DNA of 64,000 nt, from the NCBI GenBank assembly GCA_038503035.1, contig JAVSML010001157.1, positions 133,465 to 197,464 of the forward strand. The letters are read 5' to 3'. Of the stretch, positions 35,263 through 45,892 are shown in pieces. Each line of letters starts with the position of its first letter. Within the stretch, counting starts at the first letter, position 1. The notes under the pieces were generated by a model. The model did no database searches. It was not told the DNA's origin and was given only the letters and a program-made list of their open reading frames with translations. A program made the position numbers and the translations under genes. The DNA is from Crocodylus rhombifer (Eukaryota; Chordata; Crocodylia; Crocodylidae).

Positions 35263-37303
35263 GCTTCTCTCAAATGCATTGATTATTTTCAGTTATTTAG
35301 AAAATACTTTCTGCAAATAATTCTTGGCCTGTAGAATCTTTGCGATCAGTTTTTTGGGAAAATTAAAGTCACACAAGACATAAGCCACATTGTTTGCTTC
35401 CATTTTCTGGCTGGATGAAATTAACTCTCAGAAGTAAGATTCAAGGTTGTGAATTTAAGATTTGCTTTCTATGAATATCCTGCAACATTCAGTGGAAAGA
35501 TGCTTTAGCACTAAACATTCCTGCCTGAAATTTTGTCCACTCGAATATTCACAACTAGAGATATTCCCTGGGAGAGATTTCAACTGACTTAAAAGCACCA
35601 AAAGTCAAAGGGATTTTTGCCATGTTGGCATGTTTTCAAGTCTCACCTGCTAGCAGAGCTAAGGAATATTTGCTGCTAAATATGAAAGAAAATTCATAGA
35701 ACATTTTTGCCAGGTTGATTTGGGTCCCCATTCCTTCTACCTCTCTAGCTGCCCGTCAGCCATCTGTTTCTCATAATATAGAGATGCTCTATTTCTCAGC
35801 AACCCTGCATGGAGTAATTGCAGGTGTTCTTCAAAACTGATTCATGCTTCATCTCCCAAAAACCCCAGCTGCCTGTGCACAAGTGTTTTATGACGGGTGA
35901 GAAAAGTTTCATTTAGTTGTTCAGAGAGCAACCAGGCCGCCAGGAGAGTAGGAATGGTCAGGTGCATTGCTATACAGCGAAGATGTGGACACTCTTAAGA
36001 AACAGTGTGGCAGTACCTAGGGGTTGCTCAAGCCACCTAGGCAAATACCCAAAGTTCTCTGTAATTCTCTTTCCTTCTGTGTTGCTAGGATATTTGTCAA
36101 CACAATGAAAATGGCACAGTTCCTGGGTAGTAACTGAATTTAATATTAATATTCTCTTCTGTGGAAAAGCAAGGCTGCATTTCAGGGGTGAGTCAGAGCT
36201 GAATAGAATTTGTTTTATATGTGAAGTCTTTTATACTCAAGGTATGTCGAAATACGGGACTATAAACTTAATGCCAACAGCTCCAGAGCTGTGTAGGTAG
36301 CCACAGTGGGCATTATGTATTAAGCAGCAGCATACACAGCTGTAGAAGCAGTTTTGCTGAAAAGGGGAGGGAGAGGGAGAGGGAGAGGGAGAGGGAGGAA
36401 TGTTGGTCAGGTTTATCTTCCATGGGCAGTATTTAACATGTGCCATGCTGTCTGTGTGTGTACCATGGGCAGAGATGGTATTATATCAATTTGCTTTAAG
36501 CAGCCTATGCTTTTCCCCTGTACCTGACTCCATACACCAGGTAACTTTCTTTCTCTTCTCCTTCCTTCTCAAAATTCATCTGATCCTACAGTCTATCCAG
36601 CATTGACACCTATGCCCATGCTGCCTTCTCACTTTCTAGGTAAAAAGATGGAAAATGACACAAAACATAAAACCAGCAATTTTATCAGCTTTGTGTGTAA
36701 CACCCCTCCTTTCCCTTGTTCCTCATTTCACCTTTCCTTACATTATGTCATGCCAGTTTAATTTATGCTGATTTAACTCATGACTGCACTGGGACTTATT
36801 GTGGGGGAACTGCTATACAATGTAAGAAAGAGTGTCAATATCTGACCTTAGACTGCAAACCCTTTGGTACAGAGGGTAAATCTGTAAAACACTGTACACT
36901 TACCTATGGAAAATAAGGATGCATTTAGCAATTCAGACCACCCACACTTGCCTGTGGGTGAAGAGAATCTGGATAGAGAAAGAGAGAGGTTTCCATTAGC
37001 ACAACAGAGTATGAGGTCTTCAGGCTGTCTAAGTCTATTCTGAAGCGATAGCAATTTGCAGTTCAGTTAAGGGATCAAAGCATTTGCACCACAAAAAGAC
37101 AGACAAACAAGAACTCTGCTTTTGGTTTTTCTCTTTCTAAGTACTATACTCTGAATCCATCCCAGGTGGGTGAAGCAGTCCAGTTCTAATTCTTTCTTTA
37201 TGCTTTCTCCAGCTGGTTGTAGGCACTGAGCTCCAACCACCGGGGCATCTGAAAAGTCATGAGTGATAATTGACATACAGCCTTCTTTTCTTTATGTGTT
37301 TAG
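35263..37303. other. upstream region of FAM216B, no exon identified
   Basis: Likely holds 5' non-coding exon(s) and promoter of FAM216B, because the first coding exon begins with a splice-acceptor-like sequence, but I could not place them. It contains a GGGAGA microsatellite at 36363-36397 and an old SINE tail at 36850-36912 ('ctgcaaaccctttggtacag'). No CpG-rich island is visible. Confidence 0.4.
36363..36397 (+). repeat. (GGGAGA)n microsatellite, about 5 units
   Basis: Direct hexanucleotide repetition is visible. Confidence 0.9.
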
Positions 37304-37432
37304 GGAACCCTTCTTTTGAGCCTGAAGGCAAGGATGGGTGAGAACCAGAAGAGGAATCCTGGTCGCCACCGTTCTCCGAAAGTTCTAGGCATACAGGCTC
37401 CTCCATCTGCTCAGAATACCTACTTATTGAAG
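37304..37432 (+). CDS. FAM216B: FAM216B first coding exon (ATG at 37334)
   Basis: A pyrimidine-rich run 'ccttcttttctttatgtg' precedes ttag|GG at 37303/37304, a plausible acceptor, which implies at least one upstream non-coding exon. Positions 37304-37333 would be 5' untranslated. The ATG at 37334 gives 33 codons (MGENQKRNPGRHRSP to NTYLLK), ending at a GT donor (37433). The frame stays open past the donor for about 100 bases, but that extension is intronic by comparison with the family. Confidence 0.75.
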
Positions 37433-40400
37433 GTAACCAGACATGGATTATCTGTATTCCATTCACTGCCCTGTGGTCCACTCACTTTCTTTCCTAAGAT
37501 GAAACAGAAATTTCCTTTTCACAGAGTTTAATCGTGACTCAATTTTACATAGCAAATAAGAACCTATTCTTTCCTTAAATGAAAACTTCCTCAATGAAAC
37601 TGTCACCTTGGCATTAATGTTGTCATTCATTAAACTTTCTGCTGGTAGTGCTGTTGTGTTAGCATTGAGGGAATGGAGGGGCACAATGAGTCAACGGCCT
37701 TAGCATAATCTTATCATAGAGTAATATTAACCTATTAGATAGGGTTTGGAGAGTAGTGCTCTCACCTTTCTTGGTTACCATGGCAAACACAATATGAAAC
37801 TGTATAGAAATTTGGTAGCCAACACACAGAATAAAAAGACCCAAAACAAAACATTGCAATTAGGTAGTTACATAAAATAAACTTAATCAAAACTCATCAA
37901 TGTCCCAGAGAGGAAATATTTGTTAGTTTCTTAGGGTAAGTCTACACTGTATAATTCAGTGCCGTGCAGAGATACCCCAGCTGACACCAAGTAAGCTAGT
38001 TTAGCTACTAGAAGCAGTCTGTGCTAGCACTGCTCTTGGCCCAAGCTAATCTATTAAGATCTTCAGAAGGACTAATCAGCATAGCTGAATGCCACACTAG
38101 ATTGTCTCCAGTATGTGAATTAGGGAGAGCTTGGGTTCCTCTGCATGACAATGCATTGTGATGTGTAGATCATACTTGTTTCTGCCAAGCAGTCCTTCTT
38201 AGTGTGCAGGAAAGTTCTGTTCTTCAGTTCTGAGAATAACAGTTGGACACCACTCAGATAAACAGACACAAAGGGAGAAAAGAGGCTGTAGAAAAAAATG
38301 AGGAAAAATGGCCTCATATTACTCTTCTCAAGATCCAGGGTCACTCTTGGATGATTACTACTGGCTGGCAAGTTGGCTAGAACAGCTATTACTCCAGCTA
38401 TCTTTTCTGGTGTAAGATGTCAACCAAGAGCCTTAATCAAGTCCCTTCCGTTTACTGGCAGATCAGAGCCACATAAAATGGCTTACTTCAGCCTTCTGGC
38501 AGTGGGCAGTGTCGGGATCAGTTAAAAAATAAGAAGAGCAAGAGAAAGAATGATTTAAGGCAGTAGACAAATAGTGATGACAAAAAGAATGCATTGGGGA
38601 AGAGAAAATACAGTGGGGTCTTGCATATCAAGCCAGGGTCCTTGCTGATGGAGTCGTGAAGGCCAGGCTGCTAGACTGGTGTGCTGAGGTCAGAGTGTCA
38701 TATGATGCCATGACCTTTATGGCATGCAAACAAAAGACAGAGCTGCCAAAGTGACACAGACACCTGACAGCCTTTCCCTCTTCCCCGTGAATCATTCAAC
38801 CTTCATTCGTCTCTAGAATTTTTTAAGGCCCCAAAAAAGAGAGATGGGTAGAATAGCCCATTTTCTCATTATTTTGTTCACCAATTATTTTTTATTTCTA
38901 ACACAGTAATTTCTGATCTCACACTCCTCTTATTTACCAGACATGATTTCCACAGTCTTTCTGAATTGTTTATTTGTACTAATTTGGTCCGTTTCTTTTC
39001 CATTTGCCCCTTTCCCATCAATTTTTGGTGTTACAGGTGATTGGAATATTTGACATATCTTTGGTAATTTTTCCACCATTGAACTTGCAATGGATGAAGA
39101 AGGCCTAATAGACCCCAATTATTACAGCAGAATGCTTCTCAGGAACCAGATTCAGTATGATAACTAGCAAGCTAGTGACATAATATGTGCACCAGGACCT
39201 AGCAAAGGGCTGAGCCATGAGAAGGCATCAGACTTAAGAAAAGGAGCATCTGACTTTAAAAGGTCAGGGAAACTACCCTAATAGCAGGCAGCTAGAGGGT
39301 CAGAGCCTTTCCCCAGCCCAAAAAAATGGTGGTATGCTCTACCTTGTCAATACTTTGACACTGTGCAGGGAGAAATGAAGTAACAGTATAACGCCCATGA
39401 GTCTTTAACATTGACAAGTGCAAGGTAACGTACCTGGTGAAAACTAACCTCAACTATATGTACATATTCCTTAGTTCTGAACTAGCTGTTATGAGTCATT
39501 GTAGATAGTTTTTTTTAAAACATCAGCTCAGTGTGCAATGGTGATCAAAAAAGCCAGTAAAATGTTGGGTATTGTTCAGAATGGAATTGGGAACAAAATG
39601 GAAAACATCCTTATGCCATTATACAAATCTACGGTGCACCCACATCTTGAATATCATGTGCAGTTTTCATCTTTGTGTCTCAGAAAAGATGTAGTAGAAT
39701 TAGAAAAGGCACAGAGAAGAGCAATTGAAACGATCAGGGGTATGGAGCAGTTGCCACACGAGGAGAAACTAAAAAGGCTAGGACTCTTCAGTTTGGAAAA
39801 GGGAAGGCTAACAGGAGGATATGATAGAAGCTTATAAAAACATGAAGGAAGATCTAAACAAGAAACTGTTTTTCACCAGGTCCCAGAATACTAGGAGCAG
39901 GGGAGACCTGCTAAAATTAGTAGGTGACAGGTTTAAAACTAACAAGAGAAAGTACTTTTTAATGCACCACATAGTTAACTTATGAAATTCATTGCCACAT
40001 GACATGGTGGAGGCACATAGTATAGCCAGGTTAAAAAAGGAACTGGATAAATTCATGGATGATAGATCTATTAATGAGCATTGAACAGAATGGTTGGAGA
40101 AGTTTCCTTTGGCATCTCTAAACCAGTAATGGTGGATACCAAGGTGGATACTGAAGAGGGAATAGATCACTATAGAGATTTCCAGTTCAGTGCTCACTCT
40201 CTGTAGCAGGGTTGGCCAACTTGCAGTTCTGACACCATATGCAGCTCTTCAGAAGTTAATATGCATCTCCTTGAATCTTTTCACAAGCACACATTGACCA
40301 GCTTCCATAGCCATTACATCACATCATGTGCTTGTGCAAAGATTCAAGGAGATGCATATTAACTACCAAAGAGCTGCATATGGTGTCAGAACTGCAAGTT

Positions 40401-42285
40401 GGCCAACCCTGCTCTATAGCATCCATTTCTGTCACTGTCAGAGACAGAGTACTGGACTAGATGGGCCACTAGTTTGACCCAGTACAACACTTCTTGATCT
40501 GGTACAGAAGTATTATAGATCAGTCTAACCTAAGTTGCTTAATTCTGATACTACATCCATCCAGGTCTATGTTAAACCATGCTCCACCATTTTTAAACCA
40601 GTCTATGTGTACTGAACTTCTGCTTGGCTAAAGGTGTAGACTTATTGAAAGACTCCTCACAGTACAGGATGGATCAGTTTTGAATCACAGATTCACAGAA
40701 GTTTAGGGCTGGAAGGGGCCTCATGAGAGCATCGTGTCCAGCCCCCATGCTCTGGGCAGGAAAGACTGCTGGGGTCAAATAACTCCAGCAAAGTCTGCGT
40801 CCAATCTCCTTTAAGTCAGGTGTAAATGTAGCCTTACAGTTAACCAAGGGTAGCATGCTGCCTTGCTCTGACAGGACCTAAAGTGGGGACAGAAGTGTTA
40901 CCTCTACAGCATCATGAGAGTTTATGACAACAGACCTATGAGGAAAATGCTGTACCATCAGTATGTGCTCAACCTCCAGCACCAGAACTTGCTGGGTAAG
41001 TGCCTGCTGGCATTGCTATGTATATCAACAGCTGAAAGAAATTGGAGCCTAGAGAATAAACCTGGGGCTGGAGTGGGTTATGATGAGATGTTTATGGGCC
41101 ATGCAGTACATCAGAGACCCAAGCAGGAGCCTGGACTAGGTTGCAGGCAGAGTACAAGAGACTCTAGGTAGCTGAGCTCTATCCTACTCAGTGGGGACCA
41201 CTGGAACAACAGGAAGCAAAATGATGTGGGGTTGATGTTATTTACCTTATTCAATCACAGAGTCCTGTCCCTTTTAAGCACTACTGATAAAAATGTTAAA
41301 TGCATCCAGTCACAAAATAAAGATCTCCAGTATCGAAATAGGATATCAAATTTCCATCAGGTCATTGCCTTCAGTCAGCCATCATATTCTGCATCCTTGG
41401 CTCTTCTCAAAGACTCGGAAGATTAGTTGACCTTTGCAGCACATTGTGAAAGTCAGCAAAGCTAGGTTCTGATGGGCAGTGAAGCTGTCATGAAGTCCTT
41501 TTGTAGAAACAGACTAAAGCAGCAGCAGCACTGCTGGGTGCTAACACCCCCTCTCAGATCCAAACAACTGTGATAGCTGAAGCCTTTGGTCACAGGTCAG
41601 GCAGTATCAGGTTGGAGGCAGTTTGTTAGAAAGCTGTGTACCAAATGAATTAGGACTTTGCAGCTCATAATCAACATCTTAAATTCCACTCAGATTACCG
41701 GAAGGAAATGATGATCCATAAAAAGGAGAGATTTGAAATGTAGACATGGTTAAGCCAGTACCCCTAATGTTTCAGATTTCTTCACTTCTTTCAACCCTAG
41801 CCATGCCAGTCTCCATCACATCTCAGCTGAGACAACTGCTGTCATCAGAAGGTTCTGGAGCTCCAAATGTAATTACAGATGTTATCTTCTGACTTCATAG
41901 TTCATGCATGACATGAAGTGCTTCTCATCCCATCAGCTTTTATAGCCCCACACTGCTTCAACTAGTACTACTATATCATTGTTCAGCTAGTTTTCTGTGC
42001 AGCTTGATGCTTTTCATGTGTGCAGTCTCCCATCTCACCAGTGATTTCATTAGTATGCAGCCTCACTGGCTGTCAGCAATGTTGCAATTAATCAGGCATG
42101 TATGTATGTATGTGTGTATGTGCATGTGTATGTATATGTATAAAACATTTGATTTCTTCCCATTCTCCTCACCCCCTTACCCAGGTCATATTACTCAGCA
42201 AGAAGCCAGATCTTATGTCTCCTTCCTGGATCCAGCTGAATTGATGCCCCTAAGGAAGGTCTCAGATAGGAATGTGCCTCTGTGA
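37334..42285 (+). CDS. FAM216B: FAM216B, three coding exons (37334-37432, 40875-40995, 42185-42285)
   Basis: The three exons join to 106 codons plus TGA. The protein starts MGENQKRNPGRHRSP. Exon 2 carries the conserved block WGQKCYLYSIMRVYDNRP ... YHQYVLNLQHQNLL, and exon 3 gives GHITQQEARSYVSFLDP. I recognise the GQ-x-YLYSIMR-x-YD and LLG-x-ITQQEA-x-SY signatures as FAM216B (human C13orf30). The family has no known enzymatic domain; I recall expression in ciliated tissues, and the molecular role is unknown. No signal peptide or membrane segment is visible. Splice sites and phases agree: exon 1 ends on a whole codon at AAG|gtaacc, exon 2 starts at acag|GAC and ends after one base of a Gly codon at CTGG|gtaagt, and exon 3 starts at acccag|GT to finish that codon. 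The product is shorter at the C-terminus than the human protein as I recall it (about 139 residues). Introns of 3442 and 1189 bases hold CR1 and MITE insertions, none in an exon. I see no sign of decay. Confidence 0.85.
37934..38100 (+). mobile_element. MITE-like segment, GGGTAAGTCTACAC end
   Basis: 'ttagggtaagtctacactg' is a terminal sequence of the GGG(C/T)-N-TCTACA type also seen at 44712, 58884 and 63333. The right end is unclear (perhaps 'gaatgccacactag'). Confidence 0.4.
39400..40500 (+). mobile_element. CR1 LINE C-terminal ORF2 and 3' end, split by a hAT MITE
   Basis: The frame at 39538-39837 shows YKSTVHPHLEYHVQF, LEKAQRRAIETIRGM and LKRLGLFSLEKGRL. The 3' region ('gaattcattgccacatgaca', 'tactggactagatgggccac') follows, interrupted at 40207-40411. 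It lies in intron 1 of FAM216B in the sense orientation. Confidence 0.9.
40207..40411. mobile_element. hAT MITE, near-perfect palindrome, with 8-base target duplication
   Basis: 205 bases. The terminal inverted repeats begin CAGGGTTGGCCAACTTGC and extend about 85 bases at roughly 94% identity, leaving a loop of only about 35 bases. The 8-base target duplication is CTCTGTAG (40199-40206) and CTCTATAG (40412-40419), one mismatch. The insertion splits a CR1 3' region that reads continuously across the site. Confidence 0.9.
40515..40640 (-). mobile_element. end A fragment of the giant-foldback family
   Basis: On the minus strand it reads 'agaagttcagtacacatag', 'tggtttaa', 'ggatgtagtatcagaatta', matching end A of 46832-47650 ('gatgttcagtgcacataa' ... 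'gaatgtagtatcagactta'). Confidence 0.6.
40681..40835 (-). mobile_element. CR1 LINE 3' end
   Basis: 'aatcacagattcacagaag', 'gggctggaaggggcctcatg' and 'ccatgctctgggcaggaaag' are the complement of a CR1 3' end of the same type as the one at 59846-61370. Confidence 0.9.
40875..40995 (+). CDS. FAM216B: FAM216B second coding exon (conserved core)
   Basis: 121 bases, 40 codons plus one base. The acceptor is 'cttgctctgacag' and the donor is the consensus gtaagt. It encodes DLKWGQKCYLYSIMRVYD and then the QYVLNLQHQNLL stretch, the best-conserved part of the family. A minus-strand CR1 tail (40681-40835) ends about 40 bases before the acceptor. Confidence 0.85.
40996..42184 (+). other. FAM216B intron 2
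   Basis: 1189 bases from gtaagt to acccag. It holds a TATG/TG-rich microsatellite at about 42098-42141 and no other repeat that I recognise. The open frames inside (40914-41171 beyond the donor, 41226-41426) are intronic. Confidence 0.75.
42098..42141 (+). repeat. TATG/TG-rich microsatellite
   Basis: Alternating 'tatg', 'tgtg' and 'tgca' units without one strict period, directly visible. Confidence 0.75.
42185..42285 (+). CDS. FAM216B: FAM216B last coding exon and stop
   Basis: A strong pyrimidine tract ('cccattctcctcaccccctt') leads to acccag|GT. The exon completes a Gly codon and encodes HITQQEARSYVSFLDP and a 16-residue tail to TGA at 42283-42285. A TATG-rich microsatellite lies about 50 bases upstream of the tract. 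Confidence 0.85.
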
Positions 42286-42434
42286 TGTCCAGTGTCAAGA
42301 TGAGATGAGCAGGCTATTGTTAGATCTGGGCCAGAGGAGGCAGCATAGGCAGATGGCTCAGTGGGGAAAGAGGTCTGGTATTTATCCGGTCTTCATTGAA
42401 CTTTTGTGTTAGAATTTGACACACTCCCTGGTAG

Positions 42435-42440
42435 AATAAA
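42435..42440 (+). promoter_or_regulatory. candidate polyadenylation signal of FAM216B
   Basis: AATAAA 150 bases after the stop codon, the first one downstream in the sense direction. A GT-rich downstream element is not obvious. Confidence 0.5.
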
Positions 42441-44399
42441 CTATACTACACATGATCTTCACCTGAGTCTCCACCAATTCCACTGGTTTATAGGGAGTCT
42501 CAGTGACTGAGTCCAGCTAAATGAACTCTTACAGACTGGAGATCTATGTTTCTATACGAAAAATATATTTCAACTTTAAAAAGTTTGCCATTCACACTGA
42601 TATTTTCAAGCAGCGTGTTGGTGGGAGAGAGATCAAAGGAGCAAGAACTGTGACAAACGTCTGGATAACACAGAACATGAAGGTTTTGGCTATGGTAAAA
42701 AGGTTAAGATACCTGATGTAGTGTCTGAATCCAAAACAAAACAAGTAAAAAAAGATATTTGGGATCCATTTCTTTGAGCCTTAGATGACCAGGTTTGACC
42801 ATTTGATGACCAGGTTCTGACTGACTTTCCATATAGTGATTTTTGGGATTTGACTTAAAATTTGGGGATGGAGGGGTGGGGTTTGTTTTGTTTTGTTTTT
42901 AATCAAAAGTCATAATTTTTCTTTTAAGTAAAAGCCTGCATTCTTCTGAGCAGCTGTAGTTAATCTGTTAAACATGGAGATCTATTAAAGAAAAAGCAAG
43001 GGAGAAAATCCAAATGGTCATAAGCATACATAAGAGTGCCTTAAAACAGCAAACTAACCATCTGATACAATTCCTTACTTGCAATTCCTAATTTGATTTA
43101 ATTAGTGATTAGTTCTAATTATGATGCAGAAATTAACAACCTTTTTATATAAGAGTTCAGATAAAATAAATGTAATTGCATTTAACTTTATTGTACTGAG
43201 TAATGCATAGGACCCTGATCCTATGATGAACCAAGCACCCTATCTCCTCTGGTGAGACAGTAGGTTCCTCAGCATCACTGAGGATGAGGCCTTCAGAGAG
43301 ATCACAGGTAATAGGTAGGGCAGGACAGGGGAGAGGAACGTGCTCCCCTCTCCGAGACTGGCCCCAACTCAGCACTGCTCAGGACAGGGCAGGTTTTTTT
43401 GTCACATGGGCTGGCAGCGTGTTGCGGGGGAAGGCCACTAAGCTGTGGCACAGAAGTATAGGAGTGGATATGGGGCTTTCGGCCTGCCTCCAGGCTCCCC
43501 CACAAATTGTGCCTCCCCAGACTGAGAAGGTACCAGTCACCCCTGACAGAGATGATTGTTTTATGGTTTCATCACAATTTTCAAGCCTTGGAAAGGACCA
43601 CAACTTTGTGAAGAGCTAATGAATTCTGTGTCTATACAATTATAATGGATTACTAAATGCATCAGAGCTGATGTAAATAAATCATTATATCAGATTCATT
43701 TAGCCTGATTCCTACCCTCAGTTGGCTTGTAATACAATCCCAACTCTGAAAGCCAGCCATTCCTTTACAATTAGCTTGATCACTAATCAAAAATGGAAGA
43801 CATCCTGCCAGCTTTGAAATATGCCTTGACCTACTGAATTGGGCTACAGCCTCAAACCAATAGTTATTTGTTTATTTTAAAAAAAGCCACGTGCAAAGAT
43901 CTAGAAGGCCCTATAATTAATTTTAAATATACACGGAATAGCCAGTAATATTAAATATGCAGCAAGTGAATCATAGCAACAGAAAAGTCCTTGCTACCCC
44001 ATGGTCTCCTGGCAACCCGTCTTTATTTTCCTCAAGAACACTTTTCTGTCAAATAAGTGGTTTACAGTAATCATATCTATATGCTGTCTCTCAGACAATG
44101 TCTGATTACAAAGTAGATTCAGATATATTATTGAGGTCCACGTTTACAGTACCTGGAATGAACTCTTGCAGGGCACAGCTCCATGACACAGGGGGGAAAG
44201 CCAAACCTCCATGCATTGGCTGCCATGCAGAGGAGCCACACTGCCTCCAATGTATGGCTTCTCCTACACAGTTGAAAAGAAAGGAGGCTTGGAATGGCAG
44301 ACAGCTTTTCATTTCCTGAAAGATCTCAAAAGTGCTTGAAACTGAGGGCTAGAATTTGCTCTTTGTGAAGGCACACATGTGACCCCCTCCACCATTCCA
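42441..44399. other. unannotated sequence downstream of FAM216B
   Basis: No gene or clear repeat. A moderately GC-rich patch at 43280-43560 has frames open on both strands but no motif. Confidence 0.45.
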
Positions 44400-45390
44400 A
44401 CTGAAGAAACTGAGGATTTGCAAAGGTGTATAGGCAGACAGGATTTAGCACAATGTATTTTTGGGGTTTGGGTAAACAAACTGTTAGAGGGGCTTTTGTA
44501 TGAGTACAGACTAAAGAAACTAGGCATATTAGGTTTAGAAAAAGAGATTTTTGAGGGGGGACATGATAAGACTTTACAAAATACTAAATGGCGAAGAGAT
44601 AAATAGGGATTTATTGTTTGCTATTTCTAACAATACAAGAAGTAGTTTCATAAAATGAAACTAGTAGGTAATAAGTTTAAACCTAACTAAAGGAAGTTCT
44701 TTTCACACAGTGGGCGCATCTAAATGAATGCATTTACTGCTCAGTATGGGCGTGTGTCTACCTGTGAATGCCCATACCATGCAGTAAATATGGCAACTTA
44801 TGTCACCTTGAGCATAAATTTGATGCTTACATTATGCAGGCATCAAATTTATGCCCAATTAGTTATTGTACAGTTATGCACGTGTAGAAGCCTTACTGCA
44901 CAGTTACACTGTGTGTGTGGACTGACTTGGGACTAAAGTTGGTCCTAAGTCAGTCCACACACAACATTAATGCACTTTAATGCCTGCACATGTAGACGCC
45001 AGCCTGTTCCCACTTACTGCAGAGTGATTTACTGCACAGTAAATTTAAACCAGCATAAATGTATGTGTAGACACACCCAGTGTGTAATTAAAGTATGGAA
45101 CTCGTTGTCGGAAGATGTTGTGGAAGCTGATAGTTTAACTTGATTCAAAAATGGAATTAAACAAATTATTGGAGGAAAGTTAGGGATATAGCTCCTGAAT
45201 CAGAGCTTCCTACACTCTAAATGCTGGAGGCTGCAAGTGGGAGAGAAAAAGTAGAAACCCCTCCCCCCCCGGGTCATACCCAATTCACTCTCCCATTCAG
45301 CATCCATTCTCTGCCCTGGGTGACACAAGGTATGGACAAGATGGACTGTGATCTGATCCAATAAATGTCAGTTCTTATGTTCTTACATGT
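44400..45390 (+). mobile_element. CR1 LINE C-terminal ORF2 and 3' end, split by a MITE
   Basis: Translated pieces EYRLKKLGILGLEK and 'ggaagttcttttcacacagt' lead into the MITE at 44712-45078. The CR1 text then continues 'tgtgtaattaaagtatggaa' and 'ggacaagatggactgtgatc', ending 'cagttcttatgttctta'. Diverged and dead. Confidence 0.85.
44712..45078. mobile_element. serial-hairpin GGGC-TIR MITE with 3-base target duplication
   Basis: Ends: GGGCGCATCTAAATG and, as complement, GGGTGTGTCTACACATAC. Flanked by AGT on both sides (44709-44711 and 45079-45081), within CR1 text that reads through when the element is removed. The inside is a row of hairpins: an imperfect one near 44728-44790, perfect 15-base arms 44812-44826 and 44840-44854, and 22-base arms 44912-44933 and 44942-44963 with one mismatch. 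No coding capacity. Confidence 0.8.
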
Positions 45391-45783
45391 ATGGCTGAAA
45401 TTCAACCACTTGGAGAGCATAAGAGAATACAGCAACATTTTCATATGCTATGGTCATAGATGCAATATCAAAACCTAAGTAGAATAGAATAGCAAAAGTT
45501 AGATGCCACTTGAATGTAGGAGGTAGAGAACTACAGGAGAAAACTGGGGAAATAGTTAGTAGTGGTAGCCAGAATGGGGTATAACTAGGAAACTGTCACT
45601 TCGTTGTTCAAATTCTTCACTACTTTTTAAGTGGATCGTAGTGGCAACAATATGGTTCCTTCTGGATTTCTGCTCACTGTGAAACATTTTGCTTTCCAAC
45701 ATACATGCATAGCTAAAAGATGTTAAAATAGTTTTTTACTGCTGAGTTTTTAAAGAGAAGGAAGAATATTTGTCTGTGTTAGG
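45391..45783. other. unannotated sequence
   Basis: Nothing recognisable. Confidence 0.5.
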
Positions 45784-45892
45784 AAGTTAACAATAAAGTA
45801 CACTACAATCCTCGTTCACTCCACCCAGGAAGCCGACCAGGCTCTACTTACTGATGTCCTCCAAGGATATTTCTTTAGGAAACTATAGCTCT
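45784..45892 (+). repeat. unknown dispersed repeat, copy 1
   Basis: A 109-base segment that aligns without gaps to 48842-48950 in the same orientation (about 83% by eye). The last 30 bases, 'caaggatatttctttaggaa' and 'actatagctct', are identical. I do not recognise the family. Confidence 0.8.

Larger units (their letters stand above)
37433..40874 (+). other. FAM216B intron 1
   Basis: 3442 bases from gtaacc to acag. It contains an RFX X-box-like string at 37774-37788, a MITE-like segment (37934-38100), a CR1 with a nested hAT MITE (39400-40500), a foldback-family fragment (40515-40640) and a CR1 tail (40681-40835). The stretch 38101-39399 holds nothing recognisable. Confidence 0.7.

Noticed and set aside
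36237..36446. Ser/Pro repeat protein on the minus strand
   Set aside because: It is the translation of the GGGAGA microsatellite.
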